64,000 nucleotides of DNA. Origin: Isochrysis galbana. Taxonomy: Eukaryota; Haptophyta; Isochrysidales; Isochrysidaceae. Shown here in pieces: positions 1 to 9,843 of this stretch (position 1 is its first letter; every line of letters begins with the position of its first letter). The position numbers were made by a program, and so were the translations under genes. The notes under the pieces are model-generated. The model was not told where the DNA came from. It saw only the letters and a program-made list of their open reading frames with translations, and ran no database searches. The DNA lies in contig CM030939.1 of NCBI GenBank assembly GCA_018136815.1, forward strand, positions 1,744,808-1,808,807, written 5' to 3'.

Positions 1-579
1 GCAAAGAGATCAGTCTCCACACTCCTCCTAGCACTACAAACGGAAATCAAATCCGCACTCACCCCTATAGACCCATACATCGACGCGGTGGCTGAAGCTA
101 GGGCCTCCCAACTCTCTGGGCCCCCCAGCAACTCGTCCAACGCCCGGATCCGGGACCTCAACTCCCAAGTCATCGATCAGCGAAAGCGATTCTCCCCACA
201 TGTCGACGTGGCCGAAAGAGCCCTTAGAGTGGAAGAAAGAGTCACCAAGGAATTCTTCCGGAAATTTACACCTAGACACGCCAATGGCGATATCCCGAGC
301 ATATACAAAGGCATTAACTGGGGTAACCCAGCCCCTCCCTACACCCTCACCACACACTCGATTCACGATACTCTTAATGAACTACGCCGGTATTACAGTT
401 GGCTTTTTTCAGAGAAAGATTCGATTAATCCACAACCCTTGCTAAACCTACTCAAACAACAACCCCTACCCACCCCCCACTCCACAGCACTAGATCGCCC
501 CATAAGCCTCAGCGAAGTAAGGAGAGCCATTAGAAGGATGGCCAAATCCAAATCGGCCGGCCCGGACGGCCTCCCGTAG
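1..579 (+). mobile_element. LINE ORF2 fragment, linker to RT block 1, 5' and 3' truncated
   Basis: One frame is open from base 1 to the stop at 577-579, so the 5' end lies outside the window. The translation contains a block ending FTPRHANGD and, at the end, KSAGPDGLP, the start of a non-LTR reverse transcriptase domain. The same order of blocks (KRFTPRHANG, then a YYVWLF block, then KGKSTGPDGIP) occurs in the minus-strand LINE copy at 24.3-26.4 kb, so the two belong to related elements. Similarity stops right after GPDGLP, where the reading frame hits TAG. The catalytic YxDD-type block is absent, so the fragment is dead. Confidence 0.8.
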
Positions 580-1003
580 GCTGATGGTGATTGAACGCTT
601 CTCGCCGTGGCGGTAAAGGAACGACTCCATGCCGGATGCGGTCGATGGCCTCCTCGCCCATCTCCTTCTCCCAGTGCAAGAAGCGCCGCCGATCCACACC
701 AAACTCGCGCTGGCCCATTGTCATTGTTCTTTCGTCGTAAGTTTCGAGCGATCGGCACGATGGTGGTACCAGTGGCAAATGGGCATGCAGAGTGCCCTCT
801 GCTTGGTATCCTGCGACGGTTGGGGGGGCGTCGTGGCGGCGGGGGCTGGGAGGGGGGAGCGGGGAGCGGTCGTCGCTCGCTCCATCGCTGAAACTATAAC
901 GATAGTTCTCTGGCAGGGGAGGAGTGAAGAGAGGGGGGGGCTAGCTCGTGCCCCCCCCCATGGGCGAACTAAGTATAAACTTAGTTGAACATACGTCATA
1001 CTA
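580..1003 (-). mobile_element. Retroelement 5'-end debris, with unrecognised 580-770
   Basis: On the minus strand, 892-907 is the palindrome AACTATCGTTATAGTT, and an ATGGAGCGA start lies 6 nt downstream (start codon at 885-883). This matches the 5' ends at 13062, 20051 and 44518. Bases 930-988 resemble 28800-28860 (a GGGCTCGTGC...CCCATGGGCGAAC block followed by CTTAGTTGAA). Bases 580-770 have a minus-strand ORF with an EKEMGEEAIDRIRHG stretch that I do not recognise; it may be a captured gene fragment. Confidence 0.5.
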
Positions 1004-1355
1004 AATCCAATTTATTGCTTTAGTCGCCAAGATCAAAGCTTGAGTTTTGTAGAGTTCTGACAAAGATCGACGTGACTACATGATTGCGTCGTTGCTGCCG
1101 TGGTTTGGAACAGGTATCGTGCGCCCCACCGTCAACTCGTGTCTTGCCGAATTCGAGACGGTGCCGTCGGGTGGCATGTTTTCGACGTATCCGAGATCTC
1201 CTTGTGCTCCCATCAAAATGAGCACTCCATTTTTATTCATCGAAACTGCTTTTCGCCTGCGCCTCGCACTTGGTGTCCTACAGCCGCTGATCTTAGCCTT
1301 AACACTTATTCCACACCGCTACGTCATTGGGCCTATGCTTGCGCTTCATACCGCC
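1004..1355. other. No gene seen; 3' flank of the carrier gene
   Basis: Lower-GC sequence with no convincing ORF. It probably carries the 3' untranslated region of the minus-strand carrier gene that ends at 1356. Confidence 0.4.
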
Positions 1356-2279
1356 TCAGGAGTTGGTCCACCTGGACGCGGCATCCAAAGTCGCGTTCAC
1401 CTGGTCATACAGAGCAAACTGGAGCCCCACTTCGGCGAAGACGCGCGCGCAACGGACAGGAAGGCCGTGGTAGAGCGAGGCGATCCCGCCATGCCGCACA
1501 AGCTCACGCGCGCACACGAGACTGCCCTGGAAGCGGGCTGACTCGAGGCCCTGCGCCTGAGCCATGACGGTGTCAATGGGCTGCGTGATGATGGCCGAGA
1601 CGACTCCGGCCGTACCGCCGCATAGAACAGCCTTGGCCGGAGAGAGGCGGTGCGCACCGTCGGCCACGTCGCCTATGAGCAGCCGCTTGAGCGTGCCGTA
1701 GATTGGGAAGCGGAGGCAGTTGGTGGCGCCGCCTTTGATGACGGCGGGCTGTAGACCACAGAAGAAGCCGTGACGAATCCCATGCTCGCGGTAGATGCAC
1801 TGCACCGTGTGCCAAAAGCCACGTAGCCGCTTCGGCCCCGCAGGCGACGAGTCATGCAACATCTTGGTAGCGATAGCCTGGCTGGGCGTCTGGCCAAGGG
1901 CGGCCTCGGCAACGCCGGCACCAAAGCCGCAAACAGCCTCGACATGCGCGTGCTGCTGACGCGCTACGAGCGGAGAGGCGCACGCCGCCGAGCGCAGCGT
2001 CTCGAATGTGCCCCAGCGGACTGCCGAGCGCGGTCCCGCGAACACGACGAACGACGAGAAGCCGGCGTAGAGCCCTCTCGTTCCGTGGGTGCGGATCGTA
2101 TGGTGGACGCAGTGGATGGGGCCTCGGAACTCAATCGGCGCGGCGCGGGCGAGCGGCGACGCTTGCTGCTGCAGCTGCAGCGTGCGCTTGACGAACTCAA
2201 GAGGGTAGGTGAGAGAGATCTCGATCACACCAACCAGAGAGCCAGTCAGCACGGGGCGCAGGCGAGAAAGAGGATCCAT
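1356..2279 (-). CDS. Mitochondrial carrier (SLC25 family, citrate-carrier-like)
   Basis: Single-exon 307-residue protein, the usual length for an SLC25 carrier. These are six-helix inner-membrane exchangers built from three about 100-residue repeats. Repeat 1 has a clear signature at about residues 25-32 (YPLEFVKR) and starts LTGSLVGVIEISLTYPLEF, like tricarboxylate (citrate) carriers. Repeat 2 has FGAGVAEAALGQTP, and repeat 3 has TQPIDTVMAQAQGLE, which corresponds to the TPLDVIKTRMQGLE region of citrate carriers. The repeat 2 and 3 signatures have lost charged positions (TPSQAIA and QPIDTVM), which is unusual because those residues form the matrix gate. Substrate is therefore inferred from family resemblance only. 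The start ATG at 2279-2277 gives full N-terminal coverage of repeat 1. A CT-rich coding-strand tract lies about 50-100 nt upstream. Confidence 0.88.
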   Translation of the reverse strand: MDPLSRLRPVLTGSLVGVIEISLTYPLEFVKRTLQLQQQASPLARAAPIEFRGPIHCVHHTIRTHGTRGLYAGFSSFVVFAGPRSAVRWGTFETLRSAACASPLVARQQHAHVEAVCGFGAGVAEAALGQTPSQAIATKMLHDSSPAGPKRLRGFWHTVQCIYREHGIRHGFFCGLQPAVIKGGATNCLRFPIYGTLKRLLIGDVADGAHRLSPAKAVLCGGTAGVVSAIITQPIDTVMAQAQGLESARFQGSLVCARELVRHGGIASLYHGLPVRCARVFAEVGLQFALYDQVNATLDAASRWTNS

Positions 2280-2326
2280 CGCGCCCGGCAGGGCACGGAG
2301 GGCGAAGGAGGCGGGGGCGCTGGGGA

Positions 2327-2380
2327 GGAGAGGGGGGCGCAGACGGAGGGAGGGAGAGAGAGAGAAGAAGAAGAAGAAGT
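2327..2380. repeat. GA-rich tract upstream of the carrier gene
   Basis: Purine-rich on the plus strand (GGAGAGGGG, GAGAGAGAGA, then GAA repeats), hence CT/TTC-rich on the coding strand of the carrier. It lies 48-101 nt upstream of the start codon. It is one of a series of such tracts before genes in this window. Confidence 0.7.
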
Positions 2381-2480
2381 CACCGGTGGCGGTGCATCCC
2401 GACGGGACGAGAGAGGGGAGGAGGGTGTAGAAAGTACAAAGAGGCGGGAGGGGAGGGGCGGGGACGGGAAGGGGGGAGGG

Positions 2481-2585
2481 GGCCTAGCTGGGAAACACGT
2501 GTTTACCGTGTTTCTACGAAAGCCAAACACAGCCGTGTTTTGCCGTGTTTCAAACCCCCTCCTGTTTGGCCGCCGTGTTTCTAGC
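2481..2585. repeat. Interspersed AAACAC/GTGTTT cluster
   Basis: About 100 bp with two AAACAC and five GTGTTT copies on both strands. It begins GGCCTAGCTGGGAAACACG, which parallels GGCCTAGATGGGAAATACG at 4856. The cluster looks like a diverged relative of the palindromic element at 4852-5050. Confidence 0.6.
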
Positions 2586-3494
2586 AGCAGGCCAGTGGCT
2601 AGCGGCGTGCGCGCGCAGCACTGCCGCGCCGCTGCGCCACTCCACACGACAACCAATGCACCGCCACAGCGTGTGGTTACGGGGTCTTCCTCGCCGAGGC
2701 CGAGGATGATGACGGATGCCCAAACCAAACTGCGTTGGTGCGCCTCGCGACAATGGATCGCTTGCGCACTTACTGAAGGACAGGCTGACTCAGGCCGGTA
2801 GCGGGCGGGGAGCACGCCAACGGTGGTCATGCTTCCCGGCCTGCCACGCGCCACGCGCCACGCGTGGCGGGCAGGGCCTCCTCGTCACATCATGCCTCGT
2901 CGTCGTCTTGCAGGACGGCCGCCCCTGGCCTCGCGCTCCGTTGAGGAGCACGGCCCACTGCAGGGGCGCAACGACCGTGGGTGCCCTCTCCTGCCGCGGG
3001 GTGTCGGTGTCTCGGCAGGGTCTGCCTCGTCTGCTCGTCTGCCTCGTCGTTGCACGCGCGCGCGCGCCAGGAACGGTCGAGGTTGGGGTTGAACATGGGT
3101 GTGAGGGAGGAGAGGGGGGGGGGGGGTCACAAGGGAGCGTAGCGCGGGGCTGCGCGCGGGAGGAGCGGAGCAGCGGAGCCGAGCGCATGGCATGTTGACA
3201 ATCTACAAAGTACTATACTTAGAGAGAGTTACAGATATAGATAGTAGGTAGAGGTAGAGGCCCCCCGCCCCCCCGCTCCCCGATCCGTCACACCCAGCCG
3301 CGCGCGCCATGTCCCCCACTGCGAGTAGTGAGTGCAGTATGCGGTGAGGTCCGTCGTTGTGGGGCATGCATTGGCCGCCAAATTCTCCACATTCCACAAG
3401 TCCACGCCACCTGACTGGTGAGCGGCGATAACGAAGTCTCCCGGGAAGACGCGAGAGTGCCGGTAGGTGCTCGGCTCATCAGAGTCGCGCAGGG
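2586..3494. other. No supported gene
   Basis: Several overlapping ORFs occur on both strands, but none shows a recognisable domain or a convincing splice structure. The sequence includes a poly-G run near 3115-3127. Confidence 0.3.
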
Positions 3495-4067
3495 TCAGCC
3501 TGTAGGCGCAGCAGCACATGCATCCATGCCACCGCTCGTGCAGGCGTCTCGATCGGCGTCCGCTATGCGCATTCCGCCCTCCCCGTTCATCGACGGCGTT
3601 TCTGCGCCACTGCCACTGCTGAAGTCGGGCGTGCAAAGGGCCACCTCTGCTGCCCCGGCAGCATCCGGGCCGTTCGTCGCTGCAGCACTCTCGCAAGCTG
3701 CACCACTCCCGCAACACTGGGAATGCGTGACGCTAAGCCTTCGCCTTCTGAAGGAGCCCAGCCGGAGAGCGCCTGACTCACCACTGGTTGCCAAATCTGC
3801 GACACCACTGACTTCGGGCGCTCGACTGGCGACCTCTACGGCCTCAGCAGCATCCTCGCAGTTTGCCGCTGCAGCACTCCAGCAACCCCGGGAGTGCGCA
3901 ACGCTACCCCTTCGCCGTCTGAAGGAGCCTAGGCCCGAGACATGACCATTAATGCAAGCCGGGGCGCTCAGATGACCCGCCCGCCCGCCCCCGGGCTCTG
4001 CCGGGGTCTCTGCAGGGCCTGCTGGGACATCTTCACCTGCGTCTTCACCTGCGTCGGCGTGCGGCAT
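3495..4067 (-). CDS. Possible CDS with two tandem RRRRxSV repeats, unrecognised
   Basis: A 190-residue minus-strand frame contains two diverged tandem repeats of about 50 residues. Each begins LGSFRRRRxSVxHSxxC and continues with an Ala-rich stretch ending in AEVA. The underlying DNA is a tandem duplication of about 150 bp (roughly 3615-3770 and 3790-3932). The plus strand is also open across the duplication (3418-3945), so strand and coding status are unsure. The RRRRxS motif resembles a basophilic kinase site. No known family recognised, and exons on either side cannot be defined. Confidence 0.3.
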   Translation of the reverse strand: MPHADAGEDAGEDVPAGPAETPAEPGGGRAGHLSAPACINGHVSGLGSFRRRRGSVAHSRGCWSAAAANCEDAAEAVEVASRAPEVSGVADLATSGESGALRLGSFRRRRLSVTHSQCCGSGAACESAAATNGPDAAGAAEVALCTPDFSSGSGAETPSMNGEGGMRIADADRDACTSGGMDACAAAPTG

Positions 4068-4851
4068 CGGCCAGCGGCTCAGTGCAGCCGCCGATATTCC
4101 CAGTTGTAATTATTTTTTATTACTATGGCCGAGGCTGTAGACTTCGTCATGACCGAGCTTTCGGCTCCAGCGTGAACTGAGTACTTCGGCCATCGGAGGC
4201 CATCGGGTGCGTCGAGAGTTTTATTTTTTCCCCGCAAGAGGCAAAAGCAGCCAAAACTCTCATTGGGCTTCAAAACCAAGCTTGGTCTCCACTGAAGGTC
4301 GAAAAGAACTCATGCCAAAGAGCATTTCATCTCGTGGGAGCAAGTTCTAGGGAGCTCATCATGAGCCTCAAATCGTGTCCTCAGGTGTTTGCGGCAATTC
4401 GTAGGACAACGCCGTTTTTTGCCGGGAAGGCTTCCGCGAGTGGCAAATAACTCATTATGCTTTGAGAATGGTGTCTTGAGCCTCTAGGACTACTAGGAGA
4501 CTAGGAGGACTCAATGAGGGCAATGAGATGAACACAGAAACCAAATCCTAGCTCCCCATTCCTAGATTGAACCGTGTCTTCATAGTTCACAACGTCGTCC
4601 TACATTGTAGGACTCGTCCCATAAAGCTGGGTACCTTTATCCGTTAATCTTGTTCAGCAATATCGCTGTGGCTGTGGGGGAGTGTTTAGTGTTAAGTGTA
4701 TATCCGCAGAGTTGTTTTGTAGGATGGAGTTTTCTAGTCCGAGGGGTGACGTCATCGGTAGCGAACCTACTACTACGTCGTTGGCTTGTCGCGCGAGCTT
4801 AGCCCTCAATGGTAACTCCGTTCTCCGTTCTATGTTGCTCTTCTCACAGTC
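4068..4851. other. No gene seen
   Basis: Lower-GC sequence without a long ORF, known repeat or RNA gene that I can support. Confidence 0.35.
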
Positions 4852-5050
4852 ACTGGCCTAGATGGGAAATACGGCGCAGGGGCCTGCAAATACAGCCAAA
4901 TACATATGTATTTGGCCTCCGGCCAAATACATTTCAAATACATTCGAGGCCTACTACCCAGGACACGCTTCAAATACAGCCAAATACATATGTATTTGGT
5001 CTCTGGCCAAATACGGTAAATACGTATTTCGTATTTCCCATCCAGGGTCA
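4852..5050. repeat. Palindromic element with 13 AAATAC/GTATTT copies
   Basis: About 190 bp bounded by the inverted ends CCTAGATGGGAAATACG (4857) and CGTATTTCCCATCCAGGG (5029). Inside are nine AAATAC and four GTATTT copies. A unit of about 45 bp (AAATACAGCCAAATACATA, then TGTATTTGG and GGCCAAATAC) is present twice, at about 4888-4933 and 4971-5017. It could be a miniature mobile element or a multi-site protein-binding array. No coding content. Confidence 0.7.
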
Positions 5051-5357
5051 CTGGGCCCCATCTAGGTCGGGCCAAACATAGGGGGTCTGCCGTGCCAAGT
5101 ACATAGTAGGTAGTAGAAAAGTCAATTTAAAGGTAAGGGCGAGGAGGAGGCAGCTTGCGAGGAGGAGAATGAATGAGGAGAACTGAGAGCTCTCGAGTGT
5201 TCACCTGAGTTCAACTTGAAAAACCGTAAATTCCAGTTAGATACGGAGCGCGAAGGTGGCTTTGCACAAAGGCGATTTCCTCGATGGTCTCTGCGTGAAG
5301 ATTACATAGAATACGGGATGAACTCAGGGGAGAGAGGTAGCAGTGCTCGGTGTTGGC

Positions 5358-5360
<3 letters not shown>

Positions 5361-5404
<44 letters not shown>

Positions 5405-5416
5405 AGAGAGAGAGAG
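5361..5416 (+). repeat. (GA)n tract abutting a start codon
   Basis: Near-perfect GA repeat that ends 2 nt before the ATG at 5419. It probably forms the 5' leader or core promoter of the PDZ-like gene. Confidence 0.8.
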
Positions 5417-5418
5417 CG

Positions 5419-6767
5419 ATGGCGGCGAGCTTGCTCTGCTGTGCGGTGACAGGCCTGCTGGCTTCTGGCGTCGCGCCGCGTGGGCTGACGGTGCGTGCGG
5501 CGGTGGCGCGGATGCAGGACGCACCCGGCCGCCTCTTCTCTCTTTCGGACGTCCCGCTCGGCAAGGTGCCTTTCTCCTCTCCTCTCCCCCTCCCTCCCTC
5601 CCTCCCTCCCACCCACCCACCCACCCTCCCTCCCTCACCCTCCCTCCTCTCCCTCCCTGCTCTCCCTCCCTCTCTCCCTACCTTCCTACACCCCTGGCTT
5701 GTGGGCACCCCTCAGAGCATACGGGCAGGCCTACCGCCCCGGCACGGCAGACACCTCACCCCATCTCTGTCTCTCCTGCCCACTTACTCAACTCCATCTC
5801 TCACATAGCCTGCTCACGGCCCGCCTCTCTTCGCCACTCTTTCCTTCCTCCACTCCTCCGCCCTTCCACTTATCTCTGCTCTGACTCCTCCTCTTCGTAG
5901 CTGGTGTCGGCTGTTGCCCTTAGGCTACACCATCATCACTGACGCCTGCCACATCCAGCGACGAACCGCTGCCCCTCACTCTCTTCACACTCCGCCTATT
6001 CATCCTGCTGCCTGTTATTGCTTCGCTGCCGGCCACGCCGGCTGAGGGTAGATCCGCTGGTCGTTCAACCGTTGTCACAAGCTTGTGCCGAGCTCACAAT
6101 CACCCTCGTCCACGCCGCCCGAACCTTGCAGGCGGGCACTGCCAACATCAAGTTCAAGCCGCTGCTCGAGTCATCCGAGCCTGTGGTCGTGACGTACAAC
6201 ATCCCTTTCGGTCTCAACGTCGAGCCGCAGGGTGGGCGGGCCGTTTGCACCAAGGTGCCGCCACCGCACATGCTTGCTGGCCGCCCCCTTTGCCCGAGAC
6301 CAGCTGGGCACACGGCACGCGTTCAAACTTGATCGAGCGAGCGTCATGGCCGTCTGCTCCCTAGGATGGCGAGGGAGGTGAGAAGGTTGGCGACCTTCTG
6401 CGTTTCACCACGCGATGGAGCATGGGCCTGCCGCGAGGCGATGGCCTGGTCTCTACGGTGGCTTCCTTTGGTGGCGCTATCGGCTGGCAGATTTCTCTGT
6501 TCGATGTAGCCAAGGCCAAGTCGTTTGACGAGGTAGCACGCTCCCAATCTCTTGTTTCCCAGGGATAGCTTATGTTGCACAACTTCACAACTCTCAGGCC
6601 TCACCCGTCACCACGAGCACCCACATGCATGCGCCGGCGACGCTACTGCTTGCCTAACGTGTCGATCCCGAACGTCTCGTGTCTCTTCGCAGGTGGTCGA
6701 GGCGCTTGTGTCCAACACTCCCGAGCGTACCGACCAAGTGACTCTGGTTTTTGAGCGGCCCACGTAG
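5419..6767 (+). CDS. PDZ-like protein with plastid-type leader (4 exons)
   Basis: I predict four exons, 5419-5565, 6132-6254, 6365-6532 and 6693-6767. All introns are phase 0 with GT-AG borders, and the product is 170 residues. Residues 1-35 are Ala/Arg-rich with few acids and end AAVARMQDAPG, a leader suited to organelle import (plastid more likely than mitochondrion; inferred). Residues about 60-170 resemble a PDZ-type fold: a carboxylate-loop-like PFGLNVEP, then KVGDLLRFTTRW, then SFDEVVEAL and the closing strand VTLVFERP. PDZ domains bind C-terminal peptides or internal loops. The gene would be missed by single-exon prediction because no exon exceeds 170 bp. Exact function is unknown. The GA tract before the ATG may belong to the promoter or leader. 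Confidence 0.72.
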
Positions 6768-7904
6768 GGAGTATAGTCGACACCGACACACCTTGGCTGC
6801 CCATTCACCTCTGGCACCGTCGAACCTCTCGAGGTGCTCACGAGCAGCAGGCCAGAGCTCGTGCACAACCCTGTGCACACCGCGATCAAATGTGTGCTCG
6901 CTTGGTCATCCTCGTGCGATGTCTTCCGTCATGGGCACCGCACCACGCGAGTGATCTTGTGCTCGAATGGCCGCATGGCATTGGCGCGCCGGGGCAAGAG
7001 CTCGCACACGTACGCGCAGCTCCCCGCAGAACATGAGGACCTTGGCGCCGTAAAACCCGAGGTGAACGGAAAAATGGACATTGAAGCATGAATATCAAGA
7101 GTTGTTGCTTGCTATTGCCCTCTGTGAGAGTCTCCATTAGGACCTTACAATTCGAGAACATAGTACCGAGGAAAGGTTGAGCTGAATATTGGCGATGTGA
7201 CGTAAGCCATCTGAATGGTGTTTATGGCTTGACTGCGCACCCCCGACAAGACCCCCCTGCGTCCGACGCAAATTGGAATTTGTGATGACCTACTAAGGTT
7301 GCCTACACCAATCGGATAGCATAGCGTCTACCAATGGCTAAAGGGGGGCTTGGCTTGGTGATGCTCGGCCCTTGTGTTTGGTGCACGCAGTGCGCATGGA
7401 CACCTCGTTTTCCGTATGTGATCAGCTATCAGAAGAGCCTTGCATGTTTCATGTTTGCTTATGCTTTGCCTCATCAATTGATCAAGAGAGAACATGGGTG
7501 AGAGGCCGCAACCTCAGGCCTGTTTTTTTTTCGTTGACAGCCACATCTAACGAGCCTGAGCAGCCGGAGATCATAAACCCCAGTTGGAGGCCATGAACAG
7601 CCTACATTGTCATTGCCAACGTTGTATGTTGTATTTGTCATTGTGATTGTGATTGTTAATAGTAATAGTCTAGGAACAAGTAATGGCACTCACACTCACT
7701 CTCAAACATAGGGGATAGAGAGATGCTACTATGTGGTATGTGGGGCCTCTGGTAGCCAGGGTAGCCACGTGCGCGCGCTGTGAGGAGCTGCTGGGTGGGC
7801 TGCGCGGGCAATGATATGCCAGAGGGTCAGGGGGGGCAGGCAGGAAGGCGCAGGTTGGGGGAACGAGGCAGGATAATAAATTAAATGTATTCCAATGTAG
7901 AGCT
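6768..7904. other. No supported gene
   Basis: 3' flank of the PDZ-like gene, followed by lower-GC sequence. Only short ORFs occur, without recognisable domains. Confidence 0.35.
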
Positions 7905-8483
7905 ATGACGTATTACAACAAGCTGCCATGGCTCGCTTTGGGTCCACTGGCGATTGGTCAGGCGTCGGTGGATGACGTTGGTGTGTGTACTGGAGACAAT
8001 GTCAAGATCATCAAAGGTAAGTGTATCGCACAGTGCCCACAAGATTGCTCTGATTCGAGTGGGATCGAGCAATTGTGGACTACTACCACGGGCATCTGTG
8101 TCTGTGTGGATAACGACGTCAAGTTGGTGGATGGTATATGTACTGCAAGTGACAATATGGGGGTATGTCAAGGGAATAATCTATTGACTCTTACCCAGGA
8201 TCGAAAGTGTGAGATTGCACCCGACGTTGGGGTGTGTGTAGCATCTTCTGTGTTTGCTGATATGACTGCCCCAGTCCGTCTGGTTGGACACCGATATGGC
8301 CCCTACCATTATCACATTGGCCGCATGCCGCACCATCATGGCTCCCACATGCACACCACACTCCTCTCAACCACCAGCACAACAACCTTGGCCCCCAGGG
8401 CAGATAGACCAGTTGAGGCAGCAGCCAGAGGCATTGCTAGCGGTAGAAAGGCGGAGGCGCGTACTGAGGGAGGCTCAGCTTGA
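7905..8483 (+). CDS. Cys-repeat ORF, unrecognised
   Basis: A 192-residue ORF opens with an ATG and has four diverged Cys-containing repeats: DVGVCTGDNVKIIKGKC, GICVCVDNDVKLVDGIC, MGVCQGNNLLTL...KC and DVGVCVASSV. This spacing suggests a small disulfide-stabilised extracellular repeat. A His-rich segment (YGPYHYHIGRMPHHHGSHMH) and a Thr/Ser/Ala-rich tail follow. From about 8380 the overlapping frame ending at 8613 is the more protein-like one, so a splice or frameshift there is likely. GC content is lower than in the neighbours. No family assigned; it may be a gene fragment. Confidence 0.4.
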   Translation: MTYYNKLPWLALGPLAIGQASVDDVGVCTGDNVKIIKGKCIAQCPQDCSDSSGIEQLWTTTTGICVCVDNDVKLVDGICTASDNMGVCQGNNLLTLTQDRKCEIAPDVGVCVASSVFADMTAPVRLVGHRYGPYHYHIGRMPHHHGSHMHTTLLSTTSTTTLAPRADRPVEAAARGIASGRKAEARTEGGSA

Positions 8484-8613
8484 GATGGAGCAGAAATTGT
8501 CCGATGAGCGGCGTCAGCGACGCAGAGTACTCAAGCTCACCGAGATTAGCAAGCTGAAGCGGTTGGAAGAGGAGGAGCTCTTGCTTCGTCGTGGTATGGG
8601 CGGGGGGTTGTAG
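8284..8613 (+). CDS. Coiled-coil C-terminal ORF, possibly continuing the Cys-repeat gene
   Basis: The last about 60 residues (from PPGQIDQLRQQPEALLAVER onward) are strongly charged and heptad-like, with ERRRRVLREAQLEMEQKL and KLKRLEEEELLLRRGMGGG before the TAG at 8611-8613. The frame overlaps the Cys-repeat ORF by 200 bp, so the first half is probably not translated in this frame. An intron joining the two would give a secreted-type or coiled-coil protein, but I cannot fix the junction. Confidence 0.4.
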   Translation: MDTDMAPTIITLAACRTIMAPTCTPHSSQPPAQQPWPPGQIDQLRQQPEALLAVERRRRVLREAQLEMEQKLSDERRQRRRVLKLTEISKLKRLEEEELLLRRGMGGGL

Positions 8614-9495
8614 ATTAGATATGTGCTTGCTTCTTGCTTCTTGCGTGTATGTGCATGTATATTGTGCGGGGACGGTGTGTGTGTAGGAGTAGCATGTCTA
8701 CACATTTTGTGCACACTTTCTCTTCTTTCTTTTTTTAAATCTATGCTAGCCATTCATCATTCATGTTTCAAAGTAGCTATTGAAGAACTCTTTATAAAAA
8801 CAAACACAAACCCGTCATTTTATGGTTTCCGGCCGACAATTATGGTCTCCGACCGACGGTCGTTGCACCATTTCTTGGCGAAGATTTTCGTAGCGTGTAG
8901 CGTCAGGTAGCCCCCCCCCCCGAAGCTTTATTTTAATTGGGCATCGCGCCACGGTCAAATAAATGCGGCCCAACCCTTACTAGTAGTTGAAAAGCCCCTG
9001 TTTGACCGCCCTATGCCTATATGCCTATGAGGAATGAGGAAGGGAAGGGGGAAGGGGTCGGCGTCGGCGGCGAGGGGCGAGGGCGACGTCGACCACGTCG
9101 TCGTAGACGGCGGCGTGCTGCGTGCGGGGGCAGCTTCCATGGAGGCGGCATGCACTAACCGCGCACCCCCTCATCGCGGGGGAGGGGCTCCGTTGCCGGT
9201 TGCCGATGAGGCACGGTCCCTCCGCACTAGGATGAAACTAGGACAACAAGAAAACTCCGACCCTGACACATTGTCCGGTGCGCGGTTCGCGGGAAACTCA
9301 CGCCAAGGAGGCGCGCCGAGAGGCGGGAAAACGCACGGGGTGGGGGTGGGGGGGGTGGGGGGGGGCGGGGCAGGTAGATGAGAGAGAGGGAAGAGAGAGA
9401 GAGAGAGAGAAACGGGAGTACTCTACTCGCACTCAATGATTCCGATGAAAGGGCCAACTACGATTCTAACGATAATCTAGATGGATGATGACAGT
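8614..9495. other. No supported gene
   Basis: Contains a C-run near 8910, a GGC-rich stretch at 9050-9120 and a short GA tract near 9379-9410. No coding signal that I trust. Confidence 0.35.
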
Positions 9496-9498
9496 GAC

Positions 9499-9699
<201 letters not shown>

Positions 9700-9843
9700 G
9701 GGTGAAGAGGAGGGGGCTGGAGTAGAGAGCCGAAGCCCCACGTCGACCGACGGGACATTTTATCAAAAAAACACGCATTTCTATTCAAGTACCTCGACCC
9801 CCCTCCCCCCCCGTCCGTGGGCTCTTCCCCCCACCCCCCCCGC

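Noticed and set aside
4852-5050. CRISPR-like array at the AAATAC cluster
   Set aside because: Hexamers occur in both orientations at irregular spacing, with no unique spacers of uniform size, and the genome is eukaryotic.
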